From assembly GCA_964398035.1 (NCBI GenBank), contig CAYNLI010000012.1, forward strand, positions 1 to 37,076: 37,076 nt of DNA. The letters run 5' to 3'. The DNA comes from Saonia sp964398035 (GTDB lineage: Bacteria; Bacteroidota; Bacteroidia; Flavobacteriales; Flavobacteriaceae). The position numbers were made by a program, and so were the translations under genes. Shown here in pieces: positions 23,611 through 31,600 of the stretch. Every line of letters begins with the position of its first letter. The stretch's first letter is position 1. The notes beneath the pieces are model-generated. The model was given only the letters and a program-made list of their open reading frames with translations. It had not been told where the DNA came from and searched no databases.

Positions 23611-24486
23611 ATGACAAGAGAAGGATTAAAATATCAATTTGCTAAACTTACTATTGCTGAAAAGCTGATAGTAATCAATGTTTTGGTATTTCTAATAAAC
23701 GGAATTTTCATGTTCCTGTTAGGATTGCCAAAAAATAGTATTGTACAATGGTTTGAACTTCCCAAGGATTTTTTTGAGTTTATAGCACAACCTTGGTCTA
23801 TTGTTACCTACTCCTTTTTTCATGGAGATTTTTGGCACATTTTAAATAATATGCTAGTACTTCACTTTTCAGGTAAAATATTACTGAATTTGTTTGGTCC
23901 TAAAAAGTTTATCAATGTATATTTCCTTGGGGTCATTTCTGGAGGACTTTTTTTTCTTTTAAGTTATAATGTTTTTCCAGCTTTGATAGATGTGAACTCG
24001 GTGTTGATTGGTGCATCAGCTGGTGTTACGGCTATTTTGATATTTGTCTGTGCTTATATTCCAAATAGAGAAGTCAGGCTTTTTATGTTCAATATAAAAT
24101 TGTGGTATATAGGAGCTTTTTGGGTGTTGTTAAACCTAATTCAAATTCCTAATGGGCAAAATGTTGGTGGGCTTATTGCACATTTGGGGGGTGCTTTACT
24201 TGGTTACCTTTATGCAAGACAACTTACTAAAGGAAAAGATATAGGAGTAGGTTTTGAAAATTTTTTAAACAGTATCGCAAACATGTTTAGAGGAAAAGAA
24301 AAGAAAGCACCTTTGAGAACAGTCTACCGTAAAAAAAAGGCAACCACAAAGAGTAAGGTAGTTTATGAAAAAGAAAATCATCAGAGAAAAATAGATTCCA
24401 TTCTGGATAAAATCAGTAAGTCTGGTTATGAAAGCCTTTCCAAGGCAGAAAAAGATTTTTTATTTAAAGCAGGTAAAGAAAACTAA
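23611..24486 (+). CDS. Second rhomboid protease with C-terminal DUF6576-like tail
   Basis: A 291-residue membrane protein with rhomboid features: SFFHGDFWHILNNMLVLHFS, the catalytic serine in LIGASAGVTAIL and His in LIAHLGGALLGYLYARQ. The cytoplasmic C-terminal extension after the last membrane helix (about residues 215-291) is basic (KEKKAPLRTVYRKKKATTKS) and ends with a helical hairpin (IDSILDKISKSGYESLSKAE) of the DUF6576 type seen in Bacteroidota rhomboids. The ATG at 23611 is used; an in-frame TTG four codons upstream overlaps the preceding gene. Divergent enough from its neighbour to suggest different substrates. Confidence 0.93.
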   Translation: MTREGLKYQFAKLTIAEKLIVINVLVFLINGIFMFLLGLPKNSIVQWFELPKDFFEFIAQPWSIVTYSFFHGDFWHILNNMLVLHFSGKILLNLFGPKKFINVYFLGVISGGLFFLLSYNVFPALIDVNSVLIGASAGVTAILIFVCAYIPNREVRLFMFNIKLWYIGAFWVLLNLIQIPNGQNVGGLIAHLGGALLGYLYARQLTKGKDIGVGFENFLNSIANMFRGKEKKAPLRTVYRKKKATTKSKVVYEKENHQRKIDSILDKISKSGYESLSKAEKDFLFKAGKEN

Positions 24487-24490
24487 TTAG

Positions 24491-25519
24491 GTGAAACACC
24501 TCTCTTTTTTTGATAAGATTTTTTATATAACCAACCTTGTGGTTGCTGTTCTATTGCTTGTTTCTTATGCTGGACCTTATGTTTCAGCTAGAACACTTCC
24601 ATTTTTATCTCCAATAAACCTTACCGTGCCTATTTTGGTATTTGTCAATACACTGTTTTTTGTGTATTGGATCCTTAGAAGAAAGAAACAGTTGTTTGTA
24701 TCACTTACAATTTTGGTGTTGGGGTATTTTGTGATGGAATCTTTTTACAAGTTTAATTCTTCTGAAGAATTAGTTGATAAAGAAGATTTAAGCATTATGA
24801 GTTTCAATGTTCGGGGGTTTAATAAATATGATTGGTTTGATGACCCTAATATTGGAAATGAAATAATAGAATTCATTGAAAATGAAGCTCCAGATATTGT
24901 ATGTTTTCAAGAGCATAGTAGAATATGGTACAAACAATTGAGCATGTATCCATACAGATCAGAAACCCCTTATTCTACTGGACAAACTGTTCAGAGTATC
25001 TTTTCAAAATACCCAGTAATAAATAAAGGCTCTTTAGATTTTCCAAACACAGTAAATAACTGTATTTATGCTGATATTCTTTATAAAAAGGATACGGTTA
25101 GGATATACAATATTCATTTGCAATCATTAAGAGTTATACCAACTGTTGAGGCAGTGACTACAGAGTCATCAGACAGATTATATAAAAGGCTTACAAAGTC
25201 ATTTACAAAGCAGCAAGAGCAAGCTCAAATCTTTTTAAACCACGTTAAAGAAGAGAATTCATATAAGAAAATTGTATGTGGTGACTTTAACAATAATCAG
25301 TATTCAAATGTATACCATTCTATTAAGGGAGATATGATAGATACTTTTTTTGAAAAAGGGAAAGGTTTTGGAAGAACATATGATTTTATGAGTTATCCAT
25401 TACGGATAGATTTTATTTTAGTTGACAAAGATTTTGAAGTAAAGACCCATAAAAATTATGATGTTAAGTTATCTGATCACTACCCAGTTATGTCTTCAAT
25501 ACGCCTCAAGACCCAATAA
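24491..25519 (+). CDS. Endonuclease/exonuclease/phosphatase family membrane protein
   Basis: A 342-residue protein with two or three N-terminal membrane segments (ITNLVVAVLLLVSYAGPYV; VPILVFVNTLFFVYWIL; LFVSLTILVLGYFVMESF) and an EEP fold domain from about residue 100. Catalytic motifs are visible: SIMSFNVRGFN, CFQEHS, VRIYNIHLQSLR, VCGDFNNNQYSN and LSDHYPVMSS. It likely acts on phosphoesters outside the cytoplasm. The start codon is GTG, four bases after the rhomboid stop; it is supported by close spacing and by the natural MKHLSFFDK N-terminus. Its last 14 bases overlap the end of the opposite-strand DUF6122 gene. The substrate is unknown. Confidence 0.9.
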   Translation: MKHLSFFDKIFYITNLVVAVLLLVSYAGPYVSARTLPFLSPINLTVPILVFVNTLFFVYWILRRKKQLFVSLTILVLGYFVMESFYKFNSSEELVDKEDLSIMSFNVRGFNKYDWFDDPNIGNEIIEFIENEAPDIVCFQEHSRIWYKQLSMYPYRSETPYSTGQTVQSIFSKYPVINKGSLDFPNTVNNCIYADILYKKDTVRIYNIHLQSLRVIPTVEAVTTESSDRLYKRLTKSFTKQQEQAQIFLNHVKEENSYKKIVCGDFNNNQYSNVYHSIKGDMIDTFFEKGKGFGRTYDFMSYPLRIDFILVDKDFEVKTHKNYDVKLSDHYPVMSSIRLKTQ

Positions 25520-25820
25520 ACCAGCAGTCCACTATATCTGCAATAATGTGAATAATTAAAGCCAAGCCAAGAACCCTTGTTTTACTATAAAACAAGAGTG
25601 CTAAGTATATGGCAATCATCCAATAACTATGTAGAAAATGAAAATTAATACTGCATCGGTTAGGGTCAAAAATAGGATTTGCAAGTAAATGATCTGCATC
25701 AATCAATATTCCAGCAAGTAATATTAATGTAACCTTTGTTCTGTTTTCTTTAAAAAAGAAATAACCAATGGCAATAGGGACTAAAAAATGAATTCCATAA
25801 TGAATACAGAACCTAAGCAT
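25506..25820 (-). CDS. DUF6122 family membrane protein
   Basis: A 104-residue protein with three or four hydrophobic segments (IHFLVPIAIGYFF; VTLILLAGILIDADHLL; WMIAIYLALLFYS; VLGLALIIHIIADIVDC). Conserved polar residues sit in membrane segments (GILIDADHLLANP, FHFLHSYW, HIIADIVDCW), similar to the YdjM-like metal-dependent hydrolase group. Function is unknown. Its start overlaps the WbqC-like gene by eight bases on the same strand, and its end overlaps the plus-strand phosphatase gene by 14 bases. Confidence 0.85.
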   Translation of the reverse strand: MLRFCIHYGIHFLVPIAIGYFFFKENRTKVTLILLAGILIDADHLLANPIFDPNRCSINFHFLHSYWMIAIYLALLFYSKTRVLGLALIIHIIADIVDCWFIGS

Positions 25821-26448
25821 TTAAAAAATCTATGTTTATATTTTTTAAATATGTCATGGTATTTGTGCCCTCATTAAACAAAAGGTCTAAAATACTGGTG
25901 TTTTTCACAAAAGGATGTCTGTCATTGAATACTTGGTTATATTCTACCTGTTTTAGCTCAATATTGTTTTTGGGACTAGTTAAAAACCTGCCGTCTTTTA
26001 TGTTTTCTATATTTTTTTCATAGGTGGTAGTCCTATTTAATGGCATTTGTGTTTGTAAGCAATTATGAATGCATTCAATGGTCTTTATATTAAAATCCAA
26101 TAGATAAGTGTGTTTTTGTTCATACAATGGAACAATGTCATCTTCATAATATTCAAAAAATGGAGAAGTTCTATACGCAGTTTCTAGCGTCCTCCAATGT
26201 TGGCGTTGCCAATTATACGTGTTCTCTATTTTAACTTCTTTGTATTCTTGTTTACCTTTTCTAGTGTTTCCAATATGTTGAATGGGAATGCTCAGCATGT
26301 GTTTTCCATGATCAGTGCAGATAATACAGCGATTCCTATAGGTCTGTTTTTGATAGTTGCCTTCTGCCTCCCAACAAATATTATGTTGGACCATGACAGC
26401 AAAATTGGCAATATCAGGAAAATAGCCAGGGTGTAGTAAGACCTTCAT
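25813..26448 (-). CDS. WbqC-family protein
   Basis: A 211-residue cytoplasmic protein of the WbqC-like family. The start reads LLHPGYFPDIANFAVMVQHN, followed by YRNRCIICTDHGKHMLSIPI and WQRQHWRTLETAYRTSPFFEYYEDDI, all typical of the family. WbqC relatives occur in polysaccharide gene clusters, but Bacteroidota members like this one sit beside lepB and have no proven role. It lies 65 bases after the real end of lepB and overlaps the DUF6122 gene. Confidence 0.88.
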   Translation of the reverse strand: MKVLLHPGYFPDIANFAVMVQHNICWEAEGNYQKQTYRNRCIICTDHGKHMLSIPIQHIGNTRKGKQEYKEVKIENTYNWQRQHWRTLETAYRTSPFFEYYEDDIVPLYEQKHTYLLDFNIKTIECIHNCLQTQMPLNRTTTYEKNIENIKDGRFLTSPKNNIELKQVEYNQVFNDRHPFVKNTSILDLLFNEGTNTMTYLKNINIDFLNA

Positions 26449-26513
26449 TCTATATTTGTTGATTGGATTGAGGTTATTTATAGCCCTTTATTTTTATCTA
26501 AAAATAATTAAAA

Positions 26514-28402
26514 TCAACCTTTTTTTGTCTTTCTCTTTTTTCTAAAATAATCAAAGACAAAGTATCCAGCTAAAAGCAATAAGAAATATTTAAAATAGGA
26601 TGTAGGTTGTCCATCACCGCCAACAGTTGTAAATACTCTGTCCCNNNNNNNNNNNNNNNNNNNNNNNNNNNNNNNNNNNNNNNNNNNNNNNNNNNNNNNN
26701 NNNNNNNNNNNNNNNNNNNNNNNNNNNNNNNNNNNNNNNNNNNNTTAAAATAGGATGTAGGTTGTCCATCACCGCCAACAGTTGTAAATACTCTGTCCCA
26801 TCTTATTTTCCAATTGCCAATACCATCATTGATGCCATCTATGCTCATCCAGATAAAGACCGGTTTCCCTACAATATGATCTTCTGGAACATATCCCCAA
26901 AACCTGCTATCCTCAGAACGATGCCTATTATCTCCCATCATCCAATAATAATCTTGTTTAAAGGTATAGGAATCTACCACTTCATTGTTTATGGTAATCT
27001 GATTGCCAGAAACAGATAAAGAATTGTTTTCATATTCCTGTATTATTTTTTTATAAAGAGGTAGTGATGCCACATTCAAAGGAATTGTTGCTCCTTTTTT
27101 TGGAATATAAATAGGTTCAAAACTGTCGGTTGCCCCAGTGTGCCCCAAATCTTGTGGAAATGTTGCTGTTGTACCATTTGTAAAAGCAAATTTTTCTACT
27201 GAAGTAATACCAGCTTGTCCAATAAAACGTTTTGCTTCCTCTTCGGTCATATTAAAAAGCCCCATACTGGTTTCATCTGTGGCCTGTAAAAATGATTTTA
27301 CCTTTTGATTTGGTATAGACCCTGCATAATAGACCGTTATGGAATCCTCTTTTATTTTTTCTAGACTCAATCTATTGATTAATTCTACTGCATTTTCTTG
27401 TTTTAAAGCCTCTTGGGGAATACTTATTACGTTTCCAGAGTAATTGTTCCTTCCCAGTAGATTAATGACAGAACTGTTCAATGGAGTGGTAGTGGTAACG
27501 GTATGTATGTATTGCACTTTTGCCCTATATGGCAATACTGTTTTTTTACCGTTGATATGAACATAACCATCAATAATGGATAATGAATCTCCAGGAATAC
27601 CAACACATCTTTTTACGTAATTGGATTTTTTATCTATAGGTTTCCGTACACCTTCAGATTTTTGAAAAAAGCGGTATACGGTATCAGCAGGCCAGCTAAA
27701 CACTACAATGTCATTGCGTTTTATTTTTTGTAGCGCAGGTAATCTAAGATAGGGTAATTGTAGCTTGTTCTTCCACGAAGTTTTATAGGTTTCAGGATTA
27801 ACATCAGCTAGATAGGATCTAGTTTTAAGGATAGGCAATGTATCATGAACCATAGGTGCTGCTACTGTAGTCATAGGTACTCTGGCTCCGTAATGAAACT
27901 TGCTAACGAATAAAAAATCACCAACCAATAAAGATTTTTCCAGTGAGCTAGTAGGGATTACATAAGGTTGCATAAAATAGGTGTGTACTAAAGTGGCGGC
28001 AACAATGGCAAAAACAATGGAACTTACCCATTCTCCTAATCCAGTTTTTGGATGAATACTCCTATCTTCTATATAAGTTACATCAAGAGCATAGTTTACA
28101 TAATAAGTGTAAAACCCAAGGGTAAGTATAGCCAGCCAAGTATCTATAAGGCTATTTTTTCCATAACTTCTTATGGTTTCTACCCAAATTACAGGGAACA
28201 TTAATAAATTGATGATAGGGATAAAGAGTAAGATCACCCACCATTTAGGTCTATTGATAATTTGCATTAGGACAATTGCATTGTAAATTGGTATAGCAGC
28301 TTCCCAAGCTTTTCTACCTGCTTTTACATATAATTTCCAAGTTCCCAAAAAATGAATAACCTGAATTACCAGAATAAAAATAATCCATTGTGTACCGTTC
28401 AT
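26514..28402 (-). CDS. lepB: Signal peptidase I (interrupted by an artificial gap)
   Basis: Removes signal peptides from exported proteins at the cytoplasmic membrane. The N-terminal part (1-115) is a multi-pass DUF5684-like membrane region. The catalytic Ser is residue 153 in VIPTSSLEKSL, the general-base Lys is 264 in NYVKRCVGIPGDS, and the box GDNRHRSEDSRFWG starts at 490. A long insert (about 290-480) between the Lys and GDNR boxes is not part of the minimal enzyme. A 100-N gap lies near the C-terminal end; the frame given across it (ending in GTEYLQ...) is false. Collapsing the duplicated 55 bases gives 577 residues ending in KYFLLLLAGYFVFDYF plus a basic tail, with the stop at 26514-26516. 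Confidence 0.93.
26590..26644. repeat. First copy of 55-base contig-end overlap
   Basis: These 55 bases, directly before the Ns, are identical to 26745-26799 directly after them. The copy belongs to the same lepB codons (…VFTTVGGDGQPTSYF); it is an assembly overlap, not a biological repeat. Confidence 0.95.
26645..26744. other. Assembly gap of exactly 100 Ns
   Basis: A run of 100 Ns of the size scaffolders insert by default. Flanked on both sides by the same 55 bases, so no sequence is missing. Deleting 155 bases (one copy plus the Ns) restores the lepB frame. Confidence 0.97.
26745..26799. repeat. Second copy of 55-base contig-end overlap
   Basis: Identical to 26590-26644; see the gap entry. 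This copy is continuous with the rest of lepB toward its start. Confidence 0.95.
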
Positions 28403-28451
28403 ATTGCAAATTTATTTTTTAGACTACGTATTCAACTTTTTGTTACTTCTT

Positions 28452-29153
28452 TTAACCTAGGTTTAACACGTCTTTCATTGTGAAAACTCCTGCTTTTCCA
28501 ACAATCCATTCAGCAGCAGCAACGGCACCAAGGGCAAAACCTTCCCTGTTGTGCGCTGTATGTTTTATTTCTATGCTATCCACATTACTGTCATAAGAAA
28601 CGGTGTGTGTGCCTGGAACATTGGCAATTCGTTTAGCTATAATAGGGATTTCATCATCATGGGCTTGCTCTAATTTCCATGTGCTATAATTAGTATTCGT
28701 GATAATGTCTTCCGCAAGAGTAATGGCTGTTCCACTTGGAGCATCCAATTTTTGGGTATGATGAATTTCTTCTATGGACACATTGTACTGTTTCAGGTTT
28801 TTCATCATTTTTGCCAAATAGGCATTCAATTCAAAAAAAACATTGACACCTAAGCTATAGTTGGATGCATATATGAATCCGCCATTTTTTTCATTGCATA
28901 GGGCAACAATCTCATCAAACTTGTTAAGCCAGCCAGTTGTACCGGATATTATAGGGACATTATGCTCCAAACATCCTTTAATATTTTCATAAGCAGCATC
29001 TGGTGTACTAAAATCTATAGCGACATCTATAATGGAAAAATCAATTTCTGTAGTATCTATATCTACCTTGGCAACAATAGAATGTCCTCTTTTTAGAGCT
29101 GTTTGCTCTATCATTTTACCCATTTTCCCATATCCAAATAAGGCTATGTTCAT
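28452..29153 (-). CDS. dapB: 4-hydroxy-tetrahydrodipicolinate reductase
   Basis: Reduces 4-hydroxy-tetrahydrodipicolinate with NAD(P)H in lysine and diaminopimelate synthesis. The 233-residue length matches the short Bacteroidota form. The nucleotide-binding start is ALFGYGKMGKMIEQTALKRG, followed by VAIDFSTPDAAYENI, PIISGTTGWLNKF, ASNYSLGVNVFFELN and the substrate-binding EIHHTQKLDAPSGTA with the catalytic His pair and Lys. It lies between the DUF5683 gene (4 bases upstream) and lepB (49 bases downstream), all on the minus strand. Confidence 0.96.
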   Translation of the reverse strand: MNIALFGYGKMGKMIEQTALKRGHSIVAKVDIDTTEIDFSIIDVAIDFSTPDAAYENIKGCLEHNVPIISGTTGWLNKFDEIVALCNEKNGGFIYASNYSLGVNVFFELNAYLAKMMKNLKQYNVSIEEIHHTQKLDAPSGTAITLAEDIITNTNYSTWKLEQAHDDEIPIIAKRIANVPGTHTVSYDSNVDSIEIKHTAHNREGFALGAVAAAEWIVGKAGVFTMKDVLNLG

Positions 29154-29157
29154 AAAA

Positions 29158-29790
29158 TTAAAACTTAATGGTTAGTGCCATTCCAAAGGTTGGGCTGGCT
29201 GTAATTTCGTTATAATCTAAGTATGGCTTAAAATCTATGTTCATGCTAAGATCCTCATCCACATTAAATTGTTTTAAATGCGCATCTACATTTGCATCTA
29301 CAACGTTGAGTGCATACATTATTATGGTAACCAATAAGGCCAAATCCCTATCTCTTTGAAATCTTTCCTGCCCATCTTGCAAAGCCTCGTCAGAAAAATT
29401 GGGTGTTTGTGGAGCAAAGACCTCATTGGGGTCAAAACCCGCCCTTTTTCTTTTAAAAGCTGTTCTAAACAAATTATAATTATTATTGTTATAGATATAT
29501 GCATACACGCCTGTTCCCATAACAGCATATACAATGGGTACTTTCCAATAGCGTTTATTGTAGATTTGACCAAGTCCGGGCAATACGGCCGAGTAGAAAG
29601 CTGCTTTACTTGGTGCAAGTGGGTTTATTTCTTTTCGTTTAGTGAACATGGAATCTTGTACCATTATACCTTTTCCTCTAAGGTCAGTTTGTAGGGAGTC
29701 TAATTTTTGGTCATTAACTATTTCTTCTTGTGCCCAACCAAAGGCAACAAAAAGGAAAGATAAGAGAAAGAAAAACTGTCTTTTATTCAC
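29158..29790 (-). CDS. DUF5683 domain protein
   Basis: A 210-residue exported protein with signal peptide (FFFLLSFLFVAFGWAQ). The core has LAPSKAAFYSAVLPGLGQIY followed by NKRYWKVPIVYAVMGTGVY, a conserved signature of DUF5683, with hydrophobic stretches here and at LALLVTIIMYALNVVDANVD. The C-terminus ends in a short beta-rich segment (FGMALTIKF). It is likely an envelope protein of unknown role, always common near parAB in Bacteroidota in my recollection (not verified). Its start overlaps the parB stop by eight bases. Confidence 0.85.
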   Translation of the reverse strand: MNKRQFFFLLSFLFVAFGWAQEEIVNDQKLDSLQTDLRGKGIMVQDSMFTKRKEINPLAPSKAAFYSAVLPGLGQIYNKRYWKVPIVYAVMGTGVYAYIYNNNNYNLFRTAFKRKRAGFDPNEVFAPQTPNFSDEALQDGQERFQRDRDLALLVTIIMYALNVVDANVDAHLKQFNVDEDLSMNIDFKPYLDYNEITASPTFGMALTIKF

Positions 29791-30691
29791 CAGTTATCAA
29801 TTTTTTTAATCGCTGGAATTCTTCTTGGGAGCTAAAAGGAATCGTGATTTTTCCTTTGCCTGATTCTGATGATTTAATATCTATTTTGGCTGATAAATAA
29901 GAATTGAATTCATCTTGCGAATTTTTCACAAAGTCAGGAAGTTCAAATGCCTTTTTAATACTGCTCTTTCCAGATTGATTAGCAGATTGGTGGTATGCCT
30001 TTACTGCCGCTTCTGTCTCTCTTACGGATAAATTTTGACCTACTATTTTTTCATAGAGTGCAATCTGATCATTCTTTTTTTCAATATTGACTAAAGTTCT
30101 TCCATGACCCATGCTTAAAAAACCATCGCGTATTCCCGTTTGGATAATAGGGTCTAAACGTAATAAGCGTAAATAGTTGGTAATTGTAGAACGTTTTTTT
30201 CCAACACGGTCACTCAATTTTTCTTGGGTCAGATTAATTTCATCAATCAATCTTTGATATGATAAAGCGATTTCTATTGGGTCTAAATCCTGACGTTGAA
30301 TATTCTCGACCAAAGCCATTTCTAATGACTCTTGGTCATTGGCAATACGTATGTATGCCGGGATGGTTTCCAGACCAATCAATTTAGAGGCACGGTACCT
30401 TCTTTCCCCAGAGACTAATTGATATTTATTAAATTCTAGTTTACGAACTGTTATTGGCTGAATGATTCCTAATTCCTTGATAGAACTAGCCAATTCTTTT
30501 AAGGCTTCATCATTGAAATTGGAACGTGGCTGAAAAGGGTTTACTGCAATGGCTTCCATATCCAGCTCAATAATATTGCCAACTACTTTATCTGCATTTT
30601 TATCTGCTACTGACTTAATATCATTATCTGGATCTTTAAGTAATGCAGAGAGCCCTCTTCCCAGTGCTTGTTTTCTTGTTGCCTTCGCCAT
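29783..30691 (-). CDS. parB: Chromosome partitioning protein ParB (CTPase)
   Basis: Binds parS sites and spreads as a CTP-dependent sliding clamp to organise the origin region. In the 302-residue protein the N-terminal ParA-activating segment (LGRGLSALL) is followed by the CTP-binding domain (AVNPFQPRSNFNDEALKELA, LVSGERRYRASKLIG, VENIQRQDLDPIE) and the helix-turn-helix (LTQEKLSDRVGKKRSTITNY). The C-terminal dimerisation segment (EEFQRLKKLI) is present. It overlaps parA by one base upstream and the DUF5683 gene by eight bases downstream. No parS-like palindrome was found in the window. Confidence 0.96.
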   Translation of the reverse strand: MAKATRKQALGRGLSALLKDPDNDIKSVADKNADKVVGNIIELDMEAIAVNPFQPRSNFNDEALKELASSIKELGIIQPITVRKLEFNKYQLVSGERRYRASKLIGLETIPAYIRIANDQESLEMALVENIQRQDLDPIEIALSYQRLIDEINLTQEKLSDRVGKKRSTITNYLRLLRLDPIIQTGIRDGFLSMGHGRTLVNIEKKNDQIALYEKIVGQNLSVRETEAAVKAYHQSANQSGKSSIKKAFELPDFVKNSQDEFNSYLSAKIDIKSSESGKGKITIPFSSQEEFQRLKKLITGE

Positions 30692-31464
30692 TATGCTTTC
30701 ACCTTATTTTTCTTTACCAATTCGTTGGCCAAATTTAAATAATTGGCCGCACCTTTACTACTGGCATCATATTTTATGATGCTTTCTCCATAACTTGGAG
30801 CTTCACTCAATCTAACATTTCTTTGGATAATGGTATCAAAAACCATGTCCTCAAAGTGTTTTTGCACCTCTTCCACCACTTGGTTGGAAAGCCGCAATCT
30901 AGAATCGTACATGGTCAACAAAAGACCTTCAATATCTAAATCTGCATTGTGTATTTTTTGTATGCTCTTCACAGTATTCAATAATTTCCCAAGACCTTCT
31001 AAAGCAAAGTACTCACATTGAATCGGGATAATGATAGAGTCTGCAGCAGTAAGTGCATTTAAGGTCAGTAACCCCAAAGAGGGCGCACAATCAATAAGAA
31101 TGTAGTCATACTGTTCTCTAAGGTGACCAATTGCCTTTTTTAGCATGTATTCCCTATCCTGTTTGTCCACTAGTTCTATTTCAATGGCCACAAGGTCTAT
31201 ATGTGATGGGATAAGGTCTACATTGGGGGAAGTAGTGGTAATAATGGTTTCTTCTGCTTTCTTGGTATGTTCTAGTACTTGATATGTGCCTATTTCAACT
31301 CCATCCACATCTATACCTAGTCCTGATGTTGCATTGGCTTGGGGGTCAGCATCAATCAGTAAGATTTTTTTTTCTAGTACGCCAAGCGAGGCAGCTAGAT
31401 TTACAGAGGTAGTGGTTTTACCAACTCCGCCTTTTTGATTTGCAATAGCAATAATTTTGCCCAT
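30691..31464 (-). CDS. parA: Chromosome partitioning ATPase ParA (Soj-type)
   Basis: A deviant-Walker ATPase of 257 residues that drives segregation of ParB-bound origins over the nucleoid. The Walker A box is ANQKGGVGKTTTSVNLAASL from residue 8, with the signature Lys; Walker A' is ILLIDADPQANATSGLG and Walker B YILIDCAPSLGLLTLNAL. It lacks an N-terminal helix-turn-helix, as chromosomal Soj-type proteins do. First gene of a run parA-parB-DUF5683-dapB-lepB-WbqC-DUF6122. The 136-base space before it (31465-31600) holds a weak -7-like TATTTTTA at 31485-31492 and nothing else recognisable. Confidence 0.97.
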   Translation of the reverse strand: MGKIIAIANQKGGVGKTTTSVNLAASLGVLEKKILLIDADPQANATSGLGIDVDGVEIGTYQVLEHTKKAEETIITTTSPNVDLIPSHIDLVAIEIELVDKQDREYMLKKAIGHLREQYDYILIDCAPSLGLLTLNALTAADSIIIPIQCEYFALEGLGKLLNTVKSIQKIHNADLDIEGLLLTMYDSRLRLSNQVVEEVQKHFEDMVFDTIIQRNVRLSEAPSYGESIIKYDASSKGAANYLNLANELVKKNKVKA

Positions 31465-31600
31465 TAGTAAAGTAAGTTAGGGGCTAAAAATACGATTATT
31501 TATGGTGTTAAAAAATGTATTTTGTTAACAGAAAGTGAATAACTGCGAGTTCTCACGTTAAAGAGAGTTAAAGTTAAAGGTATTAGGGATTTGGCTAGGA

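Noticed and set aside
26570..26640. C-terminal GTEYLQLLAVMDN tail of lepB read through the Ns
   Set aside because: Wrong frame produced by the arbitrary 100-base gap; collapsing the duplicated 55 bases gives the natural end.
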